The translations under genes were made by a program, and so were the position numbers. Shown here one piece after another: positions 42,244-57,555 of a stretch of 64,000 nt of DNA. Source of the stretch: Rutidosis leptorrhynchoides (taxonomy: Eukaryota; Streptophyta; Magnoliopsida; Asterales; Asteraceae); contig NC_092339.1 in the NCBI RefSeq assembly GCF_046630445.1, positions 52,203,501-52,267,500 of the forward strand, given 5' to 3'. The notes below the pieces were generated by a model, which saw only the letters and a list, made by a program, of their open reading frames with translations, was not told where the DNA came from and did no database searches. The number at the start of each line of letters is the position of its first letter. Position 1 is the first letter of the stretch.

Positions 42244-43007
42244 TGTGACGACCCGGAAATTTCCGACTAAATTTAAACTTTATCTTTATATTATTCTGAC
42301 ACGATAAGAAATGTTTGTTAAGTTAAATCTCAAGGATTTTAAATTATGTTTATACATTCATTTAAACCTCGACCAAATTCCAATGATTCACGAACCATTA
42401 AATGAACATATATGAATATGTATGTATATGTGTATATGTTATAAATTGAAAATGTCAACAAAGTATTTAAACGTATAATGCTTTATATGAACGTATTTGT
42501 TTCAATATGATTATCGACGAAATTAAAAAAATATATATTAAATGATTGAATTATCAGAAACATTGAATTATGATTACAAGTCTCTGTTGAGAGGTCCACT
42601 ATGATTTGAGAAAATCTATTCCTCTTAACGATATTCGGAATAATTTGTAAAGCTATTTATAAATAAAAATAAAAAGTGTCATTTACGAAAGTTAGACAAA
42701 AGCTAGTGGAGAATTGGTTTCCATAATATTCTATTAATCTATTTTCAAACGTACAAAAACGTTTTCAGTTTAAAAAGAACTTTATTATTAAAACGTATAT
42801 AACTTTTATAAATATCTAGAATCGCTTTTGACAACTCATTATTTAACCAGTATGATAAATATAACGATATTTATGTTTTATTTCATTAAATATATATAAC
42901 GATTTAAATTAATATTATATATATTTATACGCGTATTATACATAAATAGTTTTTATACTTTTACTATACTTTAACTTTACCTTTACTTTACTTTTACTTT
43001 ACTTTAA

Positions 43008-43151
43008 CTTTAATAATTCACTTTAATAATTCATACTTTAATAATTCACTTTAATAATTTATACTTTAATAATTCACTTTAATAATTCATACTTTAATAA
43101 TTCATACTTTAATAATTCACTTTAATAATTCAAAAATCTATTATAAATAGA
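43008..43151 (+). promoter_or_regulatory. LTR D promoter: minisatellite and TATA box
   Basis: Nine near-identical 13-15-bp units end about 10 bp before TATAAATAG. The arrangement is repeated in LTR D2 (about 50390-50520). Confidence 0.55.
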
Positions 43152-43214
43152 ATTCAATAGGTTTCATTATTTCATAGAAACTTTAAAATATATTTCTCTA
43201 AACTCTCTCAATCG

Positions 43215-43217
<3 letters not shown>

Positions 43218-43311
<94 letters not shown>
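43218..43311. repeat. (AT)n microsatellite in LTR D1
   Basis: Uninterrupted AT dinucleotides, about 46 units. Confidence 0.95.
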
Positions 43312-43313
<2 letters not shown>

Positions 43314-45277
43314 CTCTGTATTATTTCAAGATATTATTAGTATACATAAAATATTACGACGGAGTGATGTCCGAGTGATTTTAAAATAGTTTTTTGAATG
43401 AGTTGAAGCTAAGGAAATTATGGGTTATAGCTATGGAGGTGATGGGTATGGTTCATGGGTATGCTCGTGAGGTCAATCTAGTGTTTATCATCTCCGTTGC
43501 GTCTACGTACTTTCCTGCAATATTGAATCTCAATATTGATACGTGAGCACTCATAACTTAACTTTTATATATCAATAGTGTATCCCTGACTAGTGCTCGA
43601 GTATATAGGATTATGCATGCTTGTACATTCGATATTGTCCTTAGATAGGTTTGTTGAATCCTGAATTAGATACATATGCTACTGAGATAGGGTATATGAT
43701 ATGCATGTCATTGAAAAGCTAGCGAAAAATTAAGAACTTTTCATTTAGATATCGAATGGTTTCGATGAACGGATTAGAAGTTATAGTCAACTGAATTTTA
43801 GTATTATTGTTAAAATGATTATTATTACTATCGTCGTTATTATTTTAATAGAAATATCATTGTTATTATAAAATATCATTGTTACTATTATGTTAGTATT
43901 ATCATTTTATCATAATACCATTTTTAGTAAATATAAATATTGTTATTTTTTTATAGAATAATAATAATTATTATTACAATATAATACAACTTTTACTTAT
44001 TATTATTATTATGATCAATATTATTTTATCAAATAAATAGGGGATACAAAGATATTTTTCACCACGCGTAATATAATTACATTAATAATACTTACCACTA
44101 TAGTTTTACGATATTAAGTGAACTTTATAAATTTTACTACTTAAGATATATAAAAGTATATTTTATCATATATAAACGTTAATATAAATTTTTATTAATA
44201 AATGACTTTTATTATTATAAAATCTAATAAATATATTTAAATACATAAAACGACTATAGTTAAGTTATATAATAAACACGTATAAATTTTAGAAGTCATT
44301 TTGGGTCAAGTTGACTTTTGTTGACTTTTGCATATTAGTCTCGAGCATTAGGATTGTGGTGCACTATGACTTGACCAAAAATTGTTAGACAAATATTGAC
44401 CAACATATAAATATATATAATTAATATAGGTTCGTGAATCCGAGGCCAACCTTGCACTTGTTAAATGACGTTATATGTATTTTTACTACAAAATACAGAA
44501 TGGTGAGTTTCATTTGCTCCCTTTTATATATATTTTTGGGACTGAGAATACATGCGCTGTTTTTATAAATGTTTTACGAAATAGGCACAAGTACTAAAAC
44601 TAATTCTATGTGGGTTTAAACCAGAAATATACCCTTAGCTTGGTAACATTAAACTACTTGTCTATGTACGGTAGGCGCGAATCCTAAAGATAGATCTATT
44701 AGGCCTAACAAACCCCATCCTGACTATGGGATGCTTTAGTACTTCGAGGTTATTTTAAACACACCTGATCTGGTGTACTTCAGAGGGTAAAACATGAACG
44801 TTAAGGCTTGTTACCGGGTGCCTACAACTTATAGAATACTTTTATATACTTGCGAGTGTACATATATTTATAAACGAAAATCTTGTGGTCTATTAATATA
44901 TTGAAATGATTGTTATGATAAACCTATGAACTCACCAACTTTTTGGTTGACACTTTAAAGCATGTTTATTCTCAGGTATTAAAGAAATCTTCCGTTGTGC
45001 ATTAGCTCATTTTAAGGATATTACTTGGAGTCATTCATGGCATATTTTGAAAGACGTTGCATTCGAGTCATTGAGTTCATCAAGATTATTATTATGTCAA
45101 TTATAGTTGGATGTATTATGAAATGGTGTGCATGCCATCAACTTTCGTTGTAAAGAAAGTTTGTCTTTTAAAAACGAATGCAATGTTTGTAAAATGTATC
45201 ATATAGAGGTCAAATACCTCGCGATGTAATCAACTATTGTGAATCGTTTATAATGTATATGAACGGGTCCTTTCAGT

Positions 45278-45289
45278 TGGTATCAGAGC
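45278..45289 (+). other. Primer-binding site of element D
   Basis: TGGTATCAGAGC, two bases after LTR D1, complementary to initiator Met-tRNA. Confidence 0.9.
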
Positions 45290-45688
45290 GGTGGTCTTAG
45301 CGAACCAGGTCTGCATTAGTGTGTCTAACTGATAGTCGTTAGGATGCATTAGTGAGTCTGGACTTCGACCGTGTCTGCATGTCAAAAGTTTTGCTCATCA
45401 TTTTTGTCGGAAATTACTTGCTTATCATTCTTAGTCTAGACACGTCTTACTGCATTGATTGAATGAATAGTGTATAGACAAAATTCATATCTTAGCGTAT
45501 CTGCTAATCCATATCTTAGCGTATCTGTTACTGTAAACTTTGCCTGACATATCCCGTAAATTCCTCCGTAATCTACAAAATATTTTGCGCTATATATATA
45601 TATATATAGATATTCTATGTAATTAGAATACCACCCGATAGCCAAAAAATCATTTCATATCGAAAAATCCTTTATTCAATCGAACGAA

Positions 45689-46240
45689 ATGGAATCCGTC
45701 ATTAGTTCAAGTCCCTCAAATTCTGATATGGAATCCCACTCAAGATCCGAAAGCAGTGTGACCGGAATGGATCAACCAATTAGCCATCATCTATTCTGGA
45801 TGAATTGGGGATAGGTTCGTAGCCTCCTCAATAATTGGAGACAAGAAGAAGGTGATCCCTTCCATCCACCACATTGCCCTCTTGGCGATGAACCTGAAGC
45901 ACTTACCGGTGAACCGGTCCGAAACACCATTTTCTCTCTCATTTCCAGAGTATCTCGTCACGATTATATACTACATCAAATTCTAGATTTTATTTATCAG
46001 CTCATCCGAACCGACAATCACCCCGGTGTAATAGAAGAAGTCAACGCGCTTCGCTCGAGTAGTGGCTTTAGAGAATATGGTGCAAGGGTTACAAACACCA
46101 ACAACAGCACTAGCAGCATAACCAGTACCACCATCAGCAACACCAACAGTACCATCACCACCACCAACAGTAACATCCGCATCTCACACTTCAACATCAC
46201 AACCTATATCCCACGAGTACCAATGACATACACTCTATAG
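45689..46240 (+). pseudogene. Sense ORF of element D, broken copy of the B ORF
   Basis: From the ATG at 45689 the frame reads VTGMDQPISHHLFWMNWG and then hits TAG (45812-45814) where B has a tryptophan codon. Beyond it the frame continues in register (GDPFHPPHCPLGDEPEALTG, ISRVSRHDYILHQILDFI) before low-complexity Asn/Thr/Ser. It is inactivated by at least this stop. Function unknown. Confidence 0.6.
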
Positions 46241-46264
46241 ATACCAAGGAATACCAACAACAAC

Positions 46265-47095
46265 AAACGATGAAGTATTGATTCATAACTTCACCGGAGA
46301 AACATTTTGCGACGATTATGTAGTCTCTAAAGTCTTAGAGATTATCTATTCTAGCCCTAACCATAAATTAGATGAGTGAACCCAAATGATAGAAGGAAGA
46401 GTAGAAACCCTGACAAGAATGATGTGTGGTTTACAAGCTAGACTTGATTTACCAACAGCATCAACAGTACCATGAACATCACCAGTACAGTCAGTGCCAT
46501 CAGCGTTGTGAGAATCAGCAGCACCTATAACATCACAAACTCCGTCAGTTCAAGAATCACCGTGGACATCATTATAAATCAACAAGAAGTATGTCATATC
46601 AATGAGTTATGAAGTGTTAACTCATTTCCACTGAAGGATTTATATGTATATCTTATATATATAAATTTTTAGACCATAATAAATATTTTCGTACTAAGCT
46701 ATTATGTGTGAATCTTAACTACTCGGTTAATTCATATTACTAATATGCAATAATGTACGTCCTTCGTCCACAACTTAACCATCATTAACTACAATCTCTG
46801 CCTCAATTCAATAAATCCCAATTCATAATAAATCAAATGAATTATTCAAATATAAGTTTGATTTTTCACTTTCATCGTCGATGTACTCGAAACTTTTCAA
46901 ATAACATTATTCGTACCTTGCGAAATTCATAAGAATTCCACAAACACCAACAAATAACGAAGTATTAATTCATAATTTCAATTTTATTGAATAAATACTC
47001 CGTAAAAGTTATGTAATTTCTAAAGTCTTTAGGGATTATTCAGTTCTAGTTTCAACCGTAAATCAAACGAGTTTAATTTAATATTAACTCATTAA
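46265..47095 (+). pseudogene. Further copies of the ISK-L-EII module (element D)
   Basis: 46265-46379 reads NDEVLIHNFTGETF, then VVSKVLEIIYS, and stops. 46955-47090 holds a more decayed third copy (NEVLIHNF..., VISKVF). The intervening sequence continues as METRMMCGLQARLDLPTAS-type frames (from 46386). Confidence 0.4.
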
Positions 47096-47639
47096 ATCTA
47101 TGTTACATCTAAAGAAAATATGCACATATATATTTTCATAAACACTGTAATAAAATTCTATTGTACAAAATATTAATTGTGAAAATTTTTTTTTAACGGG
47201 TAGGTAATACCCGAGAGGTATATAAATTCACAATTAATATGTTACATTTTTCGAATCTGATTAAGCAAATCATCAACTATACTCCCAAAATCTCACAACA
47301 ATATACATTCTTGTATAGAAATCAAAACAACCATTCTCACCCAAATTTGATTACGCATTCTGATTTTGATAAATCAAAATCCAAGTCACGATTTAACAGA
47401 AGACATCACTCTTAGATTCCTACATCTTTCAAAGCTATACTTTGACTTCAAAACTGTGTTAGAACATCATATGTATATTAACGATTACAAACTGTGTTCA
47501 AACTCTCCGAAGTTTTCGAAGACACTTCAAACAATGAACAATCGAGATGATGATCCAACCACATATTACCCACATTTATGTACCTAAAAAGCTCTCGAAG
47601 CCAAAGTCATAGTTCGATACGTATCCGTGTCAGACCCTT

Positions 47640-47770
47640 TGGCATTTATTAGCTAAAATGACTTTTCAATTCCTTTTCAAAGTAGACAGTTTTGTCACAG
47701 CTCCAGCAAGTCAACTTCGACTTTTCAGTCGGACTAGTCTTATTATAACCTCGATAGATACGTTGCCCTT
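47640..47770 (-). pseudogene. Antisense copia-gag zinc-knuckle-like fragment
   Basis: The minus strand reads KSKLTCWSCDKTVYFEKELKS. It is close to the CWxCGKxGHFKRDC region of copia gag proteins, but with the zinc His and last Cys replaced. Not found in element B. Confidence 0.4.
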
Positions 47771-48069
47771 TCGTCATCGTTACTAGGGACCTTTCATATC
47801 TCGCCACCTTAGCAATAAACTTACCAACAACTTCAATTATCTTTGACTTTTCAAAAAATCATTATATTTATTGAAATCACATCATTTACTCATTCGCATC
47901 TTGTAACGAGAATTGTCATACGAATCATCGGAAAACAGTAACCAGTATTTTGAAATCTCGCAGCATGTCTACGCCAACAGTTATATGTGTACGTAAAACG
48001 TCTATCTCCTGGACTTACATACTTTGAATGTGAAGTTCTGAAAAATATTTTGAACTGCAAACTAGTTCT

Positions 48070-48310
48070 TGAAATGCTGACGAAGCATCAAAAACTGTAA
48101 ACGATCTTAACAGTAAAAAGTTTGATGACAAAGAATAGTAAGGTGGTAAAGCTGAGAAAAAGAGAAGGTTTGGAACTGGAAAACGGATTGAACAGACTAT
48201 GAAGGAGGCTGTGGACAAATCACAAAGACTAAATCTGCCTTCAAAGAATCCAAATGATTCAGTGCCTGCTAAAGTCATTAATGAATACCTTACTCTTTAT
48301 TCTAAACCTT
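48070..48310 (+). pseudogene. Captured poly(A)-binding protein gene fragment (element D)
   Basis: One frame reads NADEASKTVNDLNSKKFDDKE, then two stops where WY is expected, then GGKAEKK. This is the end of a plant poly(A)-binding protein RRM3. It continues as RIEQTMKEAVDKSQRLNL, SKNPNDSV, the linker and start of RRM4. Non-functional, and colinear with the B copy at 25690-25920. Confidence 0.72.
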
Positions 48311-49020
48311 TACAGACAAATCTTCATCATCATCCATCAATATTAGAAATTCTAAGATATTATCATATCTTTCATTATAAATATCCGCGATATTTCTGAA
48401 GATATTTTCACAACTAATCTTATCTGAAGTCATTTATCTCTTTGCGCTATCAGTGTTACATCATATAAGAAACTATTAGTTTCTATATTCTATAAACTTT
48501 CGAGTTTAAATTATGAATGTTTTGTAGTAGTGTTGGGAACTGAAGCATGAGTTAGTATAATATAATGACACTTGATCAACGTGATTATATTACAGTAAGT
48601 CATGCTAAGTTTCTAATGGGACATGACGATTCACAGACCATGCCGTCATCATGTTCCATGTTACACGACTCTTGTATTCTATTTAATCTCTAAAAATATC
48701 AAGAATATATTTTCTTGATGATTCGGTCTTTTCAGGGTATTCTGGTAAATTAACAAATCAAGATCGTGCTATTACCATTTTCTTCTTAGAACATTAACTA
48801 TGTTCATTCTGAAATTCATATCTGCGAATACTGGACCATTACAAATGTTGCTTAATCGCAAGAAGAAGAAACGAAAGGACAAAACTCCAAAATAAAAATT
48901 GGAGTATAAATCGCAGCAAATAGAAGGGAGCATTAACTATGGATGTCAATGATTATAGAAGACAAAAGCAGGGGCTTTGAAATATAAGGGAAGATATAAA
49001 ACCCAACAACCACCCAAAAA

Positions 49021-49194
49021 TTATAAACCGTATATATCGATGCATATAGCAATATAAAGACACAGAAGAACTAAAAACACTATAAAACCGAGAGTATAGT
49101 AGAAGTAAATAGATTCTTCCGGAGGCAGATGAAAAAGAAGAATGACAGATATGAAAGTGAGGAGTATATCGAGAATCAGTACTGGATGAAGCAT
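49021..49194 (-). CDS. Antisense two-helix membrane protein ORF (element D)
   Basis: 57 codons on the minus strand, MLHPVLIL... to ...CIDIYGL, homologous over its full length to 26530-26703. LPPEES and YFYY between the two hydrophobic stretches are conserved; the first helix carries D9 and H22 where B has hydrophobic residues. CTATAAAT on the minus strand (plus 49271-49278) is 84 bp upstream of the ATG. It is open and indel-free although the sense ORF of the same element has a stop. Family unknown. Confidence 0.6.
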   Translation of the reverse strand: MLHPVLILDILLTFISVILLFHLPPEESIYFYYTLGFIVFLVLLCLYIAICIDIYGL

Positions 49195-49270
49195 ATTGAC
49201 AAATACTTTAAAATATGAGTTGAGGGAGAAAGAATAGAAGGTGTGAGTTGTAAGGAAACGAAGGAGGTGG

Positions 49271-49278
49271 ATTTATAG
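49271..49278 (-). promoter_or_regulatory. TATA box for the antisense ORF (element D)
   Basis: CTATAAAT on the minus strand, in the same position relative to the ATG as in element B. Confidence 0.5.
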
Positions 49279-49605
49279 TGAAATACCCGACAGAGAAATC
49301 AAGATGGATTATCGTATTAATTCGAAGAGAATCATAATCTCCTTAATCACCGAAGCATCAAATCCAACATAGATTACAAAGATTTTCTTTAAATTCGGAG
49401 ATCAATTGTGATGACGTCAAAAGATATGACGAATCACTATAATCTTATTTCCTTCATTTACGATAACTTCCCTCATACGCTTCGAGTAATCGAATTATTT
49501 TATCCATACTTCTTAGACATGATAAAACTTCATAATCGTTACGTCATAATAACATTCTCATTGTTAGCCATAACGACCTCTATCAAATTTCGGGGACGAA
49601 ATTTC

Positions 49606-49621
49606 TTTAACGGGTTGGTAC
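49606..49621 (+). other. Polypurine-tract region of element D
   Basis: TTAACGGGTTGGTAC lies directly before LTR D2, preceded by the sequence GGGGACGAAATTTC typical of this group. It is interrupted by pyrimidines, so priming may be inefficient. Confidence 0.5.
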
Positions 49622-52698
<3,077 letters not shown>

Positions 52699-52739
52699 CA
52701 GATTAAAAAATAATAGTGATTCTTGAGTTTTTATTTTAA

Positions 52740-53119
52740 GCGAAAAAGAAAAGAGAGTAGAGGATTAGAAAAATTAGTATAGTTATATTTTGTTAACAAC
52801 ACACTCTCGGATTAGAAATGATGGTAAAACAGTCTCGTCACATTTCTTTTCCACTCCTTTTAACTGAAAAAAGAATTCGAGAATACAGCGTAGTGATTGA
52901 CATACAACTAACACAAAAGTAAAAAAAAAAATAACAAAATTAAAAAATTGTGGAAACATTTATGAGTTTTTCTCTAATATTCCTCCATTAGAGGTGATTC
53001 TCACACACCACTTTTTTTTATCCATATACACTTTTGTATTATAAATTTATAATAATACCCCTGTATTTATTTAGGGAATTGCACTTATATTATTATTTTA
53101 AACATAAGTAAGGTTATAA
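52740..53119. other. AT-rich intergenic DNA
   Basis: Nothing recognised between the LINE-tail duplication and the Helitron-like remnant. Confidence 0.4.
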
Positions 53120-53447
53120 TCTATAATATATATAAAGCTCTAAAATAATGATGTCATCATTAAGTTAATTACTCTTTACTTTTTATAATGATGATGTCAT
53201 AATTATATTAATTTAATTAAAAAAATAATACGAAATCTTTTATAAAAATAAATATTAATCTCTCATAAATTGCAATTTTATTTTTCTAAGGAATTTAAAA
53301 GGCATTTATTATTATTAATAATTATAATTATTATTATTATTAAAAATATAAATATAAATATTCAACTTTGAGCGAACTTTATGTTTGTAAAATCAACGAC
53401 AAATTTTTTAGTCGGAATCCGTGGTTCCACGGAGTAACACGGGCCAA
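53120..53447 (+). mobile_element. Helitron-like non-autonomous remnant
   Basis: Starts TCTATAATATATATAAAG after an A and ends with hairpin CCGTGGTTCCACGG (53419-53432) followed by AGTAACACGGGCCAA and a T. The TC start, 3' subterminal hairpin and A/T insertion site fit a Helitron. The expected CTRR end is degenerate. Confidence 0.45.
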
Positions 53448-53532
53448 TAAATTAAATGACATTAACATTTACATTCACTCAATACCTAAAACATAACCGG
53501 TATTTTCACGAGTCATTTCATTAAGTGTGTAT

Positions 53533-56500
53533 TGTAGTGACCCGAACTTTTCCATGTTTATATATATTAATTGAGATTGATATTTACATGATTAAATGTT
53601 TCCAACATGTTAAGCAATCAAACTTGTTAAGACTTGATTAATTGAAATATGTTTCATATAGACAATTGACCACCCAAGTTGACTGGTGATTCACGAACGT
53701 TAAAACTTGTAAAAACTATACGATGACATATATATGGTTATATATATAGTTAACATGTTTTTATTATAAGTATGTATCTCATTAGGTATTTTAACAATGA
53801 GTTATATACATAAAAATGAGACTATTAATTTAAGAAACTCGAAAACGATATATATAACGATTATCGTTATAACAACGTCTTACTAGATACATATGAATCA
53901 TATTAAGATATTGATACACTTGGTTAATTATGTTAAATTATAAGTAAATATATTATTAAGTGTATTAACAATGAAATACATATGTAAAAATAAGACTACT
54001 AACTTAATGATTTCGAAACGAGACATATATGTAACGATTATCGTTGTAACGACATTTAACTGTATATACATCATACTGAGATATATTATATATCATAATA
54101 TCATGATAATATAACAATTTAATATCTCATTTGTTATAATAAACAATGGGTTAACAACATTCAACAAGATCGTTAACCTAAAGGTTTCAAAACAACATTT
54201 ACATGTAACGACTAACGATGACTTAACGACTCAGTTAAAATGTATATACATGTAGTGTTTTAATATGTATTCATACACTTTTGAAAGACTTCAAGACACT
54301 TATCAAAATACTTCTACTTAACAAAAATGCTTACAATTACATCCTCGTTCAGTTTCATCAACAATTCTACTCGTATGCACCCGTATTCGTACTCGTACAA
54401 TACACAGCTTTTAGATGTATGTACTATTGGTATATACACTCCAATGATCAGCTCTTAGCAGCCCATGTGAGTCACCTAACACATGTGGGAACCATCATTT
54501 GGCAACTAGCATGAAATATCTCATAAGATTACAAAAATATGAGTAATCATTCATGACTTATTTACATGAAAACAAAATTACATATCCTTTATATCTAATC
54601 CATACACCAACGACCAAAAACACCTACAAACACTTTCATTCTTCAATTTTCTTCATCTAATTGAACTCTCTCAAGTTCTATCTTCAAGTTCTAAGTGTTC
54701 TTCATAAATTCCAAAAGTTCTAGTTTCATAAAATCAAGAATACTTTCAAGTTTGCTAGCTCACTTCCAATCTTGTAAGGTGATCATCCAACCTCAAGAAA
54801 TCTTTGTTTCTTACAGTAGGTTATCATTCTAATACAAGGTAATAATCATATTCAAACTTTGGTTCAATTTCTATAACTATAACAATCTTATTTCAAGTGA
54901 TGATCTTACTTGAACTTGTTTTCGTGTCATGATTCTGCTTCAAGAACTTCGAGCCATCCAAGGATCCATTGAAGCTAGATCCATTTTTCTCTTTTCCAGT
55001 AGGTTTATCCAAGGAAATTAAGGTAGTAATGATGTTCATAACATCATTCGATTCATACATATAAAGCTATCTTATTCGAAGGTTTAAACTTGTAATCACT
55101 AGAACATAGTTTAGTTAATTCTAAACTTGTTCGCAAACAAAAGTTAATCCTTCTAACTTGACTTTTAAAATCAACTAAACACATGTTCTATATCTATATG
55201 ATATGCTAACTTAATGATTTAAAACCTGGAAACACGAAAAACACCGTAAAACCGGATTTACGCCGTCGTAGTAACACCGCGGGCTGTTTTGGGTTAGTTA
55301 ATTAAAAACTATGATAAACTTTGATTTAAAAGTTGTTATTCTGAGAAAATGATTTTTATTATGAACATGAAACTATATCCAAAAATTATGGTTAAACTCA
55401 AAGTGGAAGTATGTTTTCTAAAATGGTCATCTAGACGTCGTTCTTTCGACTGAAATGACTACCTTTACAAAAACGACTTGTAACTTATTTTTCCGACTAT
55501 AAACCTATACTTTTTCTGTTTAGATTCATAAAATAGAGTTCAATATGAAACCATAACAATTTGATTCACTCAAAACGGATTTAAAATGAAGAAGTTATGG
55601 GTAAAACAAGATTGGATAATTTTTCTCATTTTAGCTACGTGAAAATTGGTAACAAATCTATTCCAACCATAACTTAATCAACTTGTATTATATATTATGT
55701 AATCTTGAGATACCATAGACACGTATACAATGTTTCGACCTATCATGTCGACACATCTATATATATTTCGGAACAACCATAGACACTCTATATGTGAATG
55801 TTGGAGTTAGCTATACAGGGTTGAGGTTGATTCCAAAATATATATAGTTTGAGTTGTGATCAATACTGAGATACGTATACACTGGGTCGTGGATTGATTC
55901 AAGATAATATTTATCGATTTATTTTTGTACATCTAACTGTGGACAACTAGTTATAGGTTACTAACGAGGACAGCTGACTTAATAAACTTAAAACATCAAA
56001 ATATATTAAAAGTGTTGTAAATATATTTTGAACATACTTTAATATATATGTATATATTGTTATAGGTTCGTGAATCAACAGTGGCCAAGTCTTACTTCCC
56101 GACGAAGTAAAAATCTGTGAAAGTGAGTTATAGTCCCACTTTTAAAATCTAATATTTTTGGGATGAGAATACATGCAGGTTTTATAAATGATTTACAAAA
56201 TAGACACAAGTACGTGAAACTACATTCTATGGTTGAATTATCGAAATCGAATATGCCCCTTTTTATTAAGTCTGGTAATCTAAGAATTAGGGAACAGACA
56301 CCCTAATTGACGCGAATCCTAAAGATAGATCTATTGGGCCTAACAAACCCCATCCAAAGTACCGGATGCTTTAGTACTTCAAAATTTATATCATATCCGA
56401 AGGGTGTCCCGGAATGATGGGGATATTCTTATATATGCATCTTGTTATTGTCGGTTACCAGGTGTTCACCATATGAATGATTTTTATCTCTATGTATGGG

Positions 56501-56956
56501 ATGTGTATTGAAATATGAAATCTTGTGGTCTATTGTTACGATTTGATATATATAGGTTAAACCTATAACTCACCAACATTTTTGTTGACGTTTAAAGCAT
56601 GTTTATTCTCAGGTGAATATTAAGAGCTTCCGCTGTTGCATACTAAAATAAGGACAAGATTTGGAGTCCATGTTTGTATGATATTGTGTAAAAACTGCAT
56701 TCAAGAAACTGATTTCGATGTAACATATTTGTATTGTAAACCATTATGTAATGGTCGTGTGTAAACAGGATATTTTAGATTATCATTATTTGATAATCTA
56801 CGTAAAGCTTTTTAAACCTTTATTTATGAAATAAAGGTTATGGTTTGTTTTAAAAATGAATGCAGTCTTTGAAAAACGTCTCATATAGAGGTCAAAACCT
56901 CGCAACGAAATCAATTAATATGGAACGTTTTTAATCAATAAGAACGGGACATTTCA
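53533..56956 (+). mobile_element. Solo LTR (3.4 kb) related to element D LTRs
   Basis: Starts TGTAGTGACCC and ends GGGACATTTCA, with perfect TGTAT duplications at 53528-53532 and 56957-56961. It shares the AATCCTAAAGATAGATCTATT block (56308 on) and the 3' block AAATCTTGTGGTCTATT to CATGTTTATTCTCAGG (about 56517-56614) with LTRs D1/D2 and, less closely, LTR B. Such solo LTRs arise by recombination between the two LTRs of one element. Confidence 0.9.
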
Positions 56957-56961
56957 TGTAT

Positions 56962-57441
56962 TCTCCCTTTCCGAATTTATGACCTACAACCACAACATCA
57001 AATTCCCAACAAACAAATGAAAACCTACAGAAAATCAAATCAAATCCATATAGCCCATATTACTTTGAACTTGATGAATCCCTACAATATGGATGATGAA
57101 TAAGTGTGATCTTAAGGAAGAAAATTTAAAATAAACAATACCTTGGAACCCTAAATTAAATGTAAATCCACAACAAGCACAGTATCGGACAAGTATAAAA
57201 AAGAAGAAAGAAACTAGTCGGTTGTGTGTTTAATTTCAAATCAAACTGTCGGAATAATTCCTCCAGACAATCACATTGGGGCCCAGAGTAAAACCCACAC
57301 CCGAGCCCCCGAATGATTCCTATCTATTATCTATTGTTTGTTAAAAGGGTGTCAATTTATTTATTGTATAAAACTGCAATTATGTCAAGATCAAGAGTTC
57401 AAAAGATCAACATGCTTAACAATATAACATTTGAATTTCAG
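56962..57441. other. Region upstream of the TIO-like exons
   Basis: No clear exon. The kinase domain expected at the amino end of a TIO/Fused protein is not visible here or anywhere upstream in the window. Confidence 0.4.
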
Positions 57442-57555
57442 GATGATATGGATAAAGGCCCTAAGCTGACGAACTATGAAGGGATAAAAGATTCTCCAAG
57501 GGATGAGCTTACAACAAATGCCATTAAGAAAGTCCTTATCAAGGGGGACACCGAG
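57442..57555 (+). CDS. Possible linker exon of the TIO-like gene
   Basis: 38 codons (DDMDKGPKLTNYEGIKDSPR...) between TTTCAG and GAG|GTATTT, phase 0 at both ends. It is not conserved enough for me to assign it to TIO with confidence. Confidence 0.35.

Larger units (their letters stand above)
42244..45275 (+). repeat. LTR D1 (5' LTR)
   Basis: 3,032 bp. Nine units of a CTTTAATAATTCA-type minisatellite (about 43008-43132) precede a TATA-like TATAAATAG (43143-43151). A pure (AT)n of about 46 units follows at 43218-43311. Confidence 0.95.

Noticed and set aside
54281-54514. A 77-codon frame at 54.3 kb as a host gene.
   Set aside because: It lies wholly inside the solo LTR and shows no domain or splice structure.
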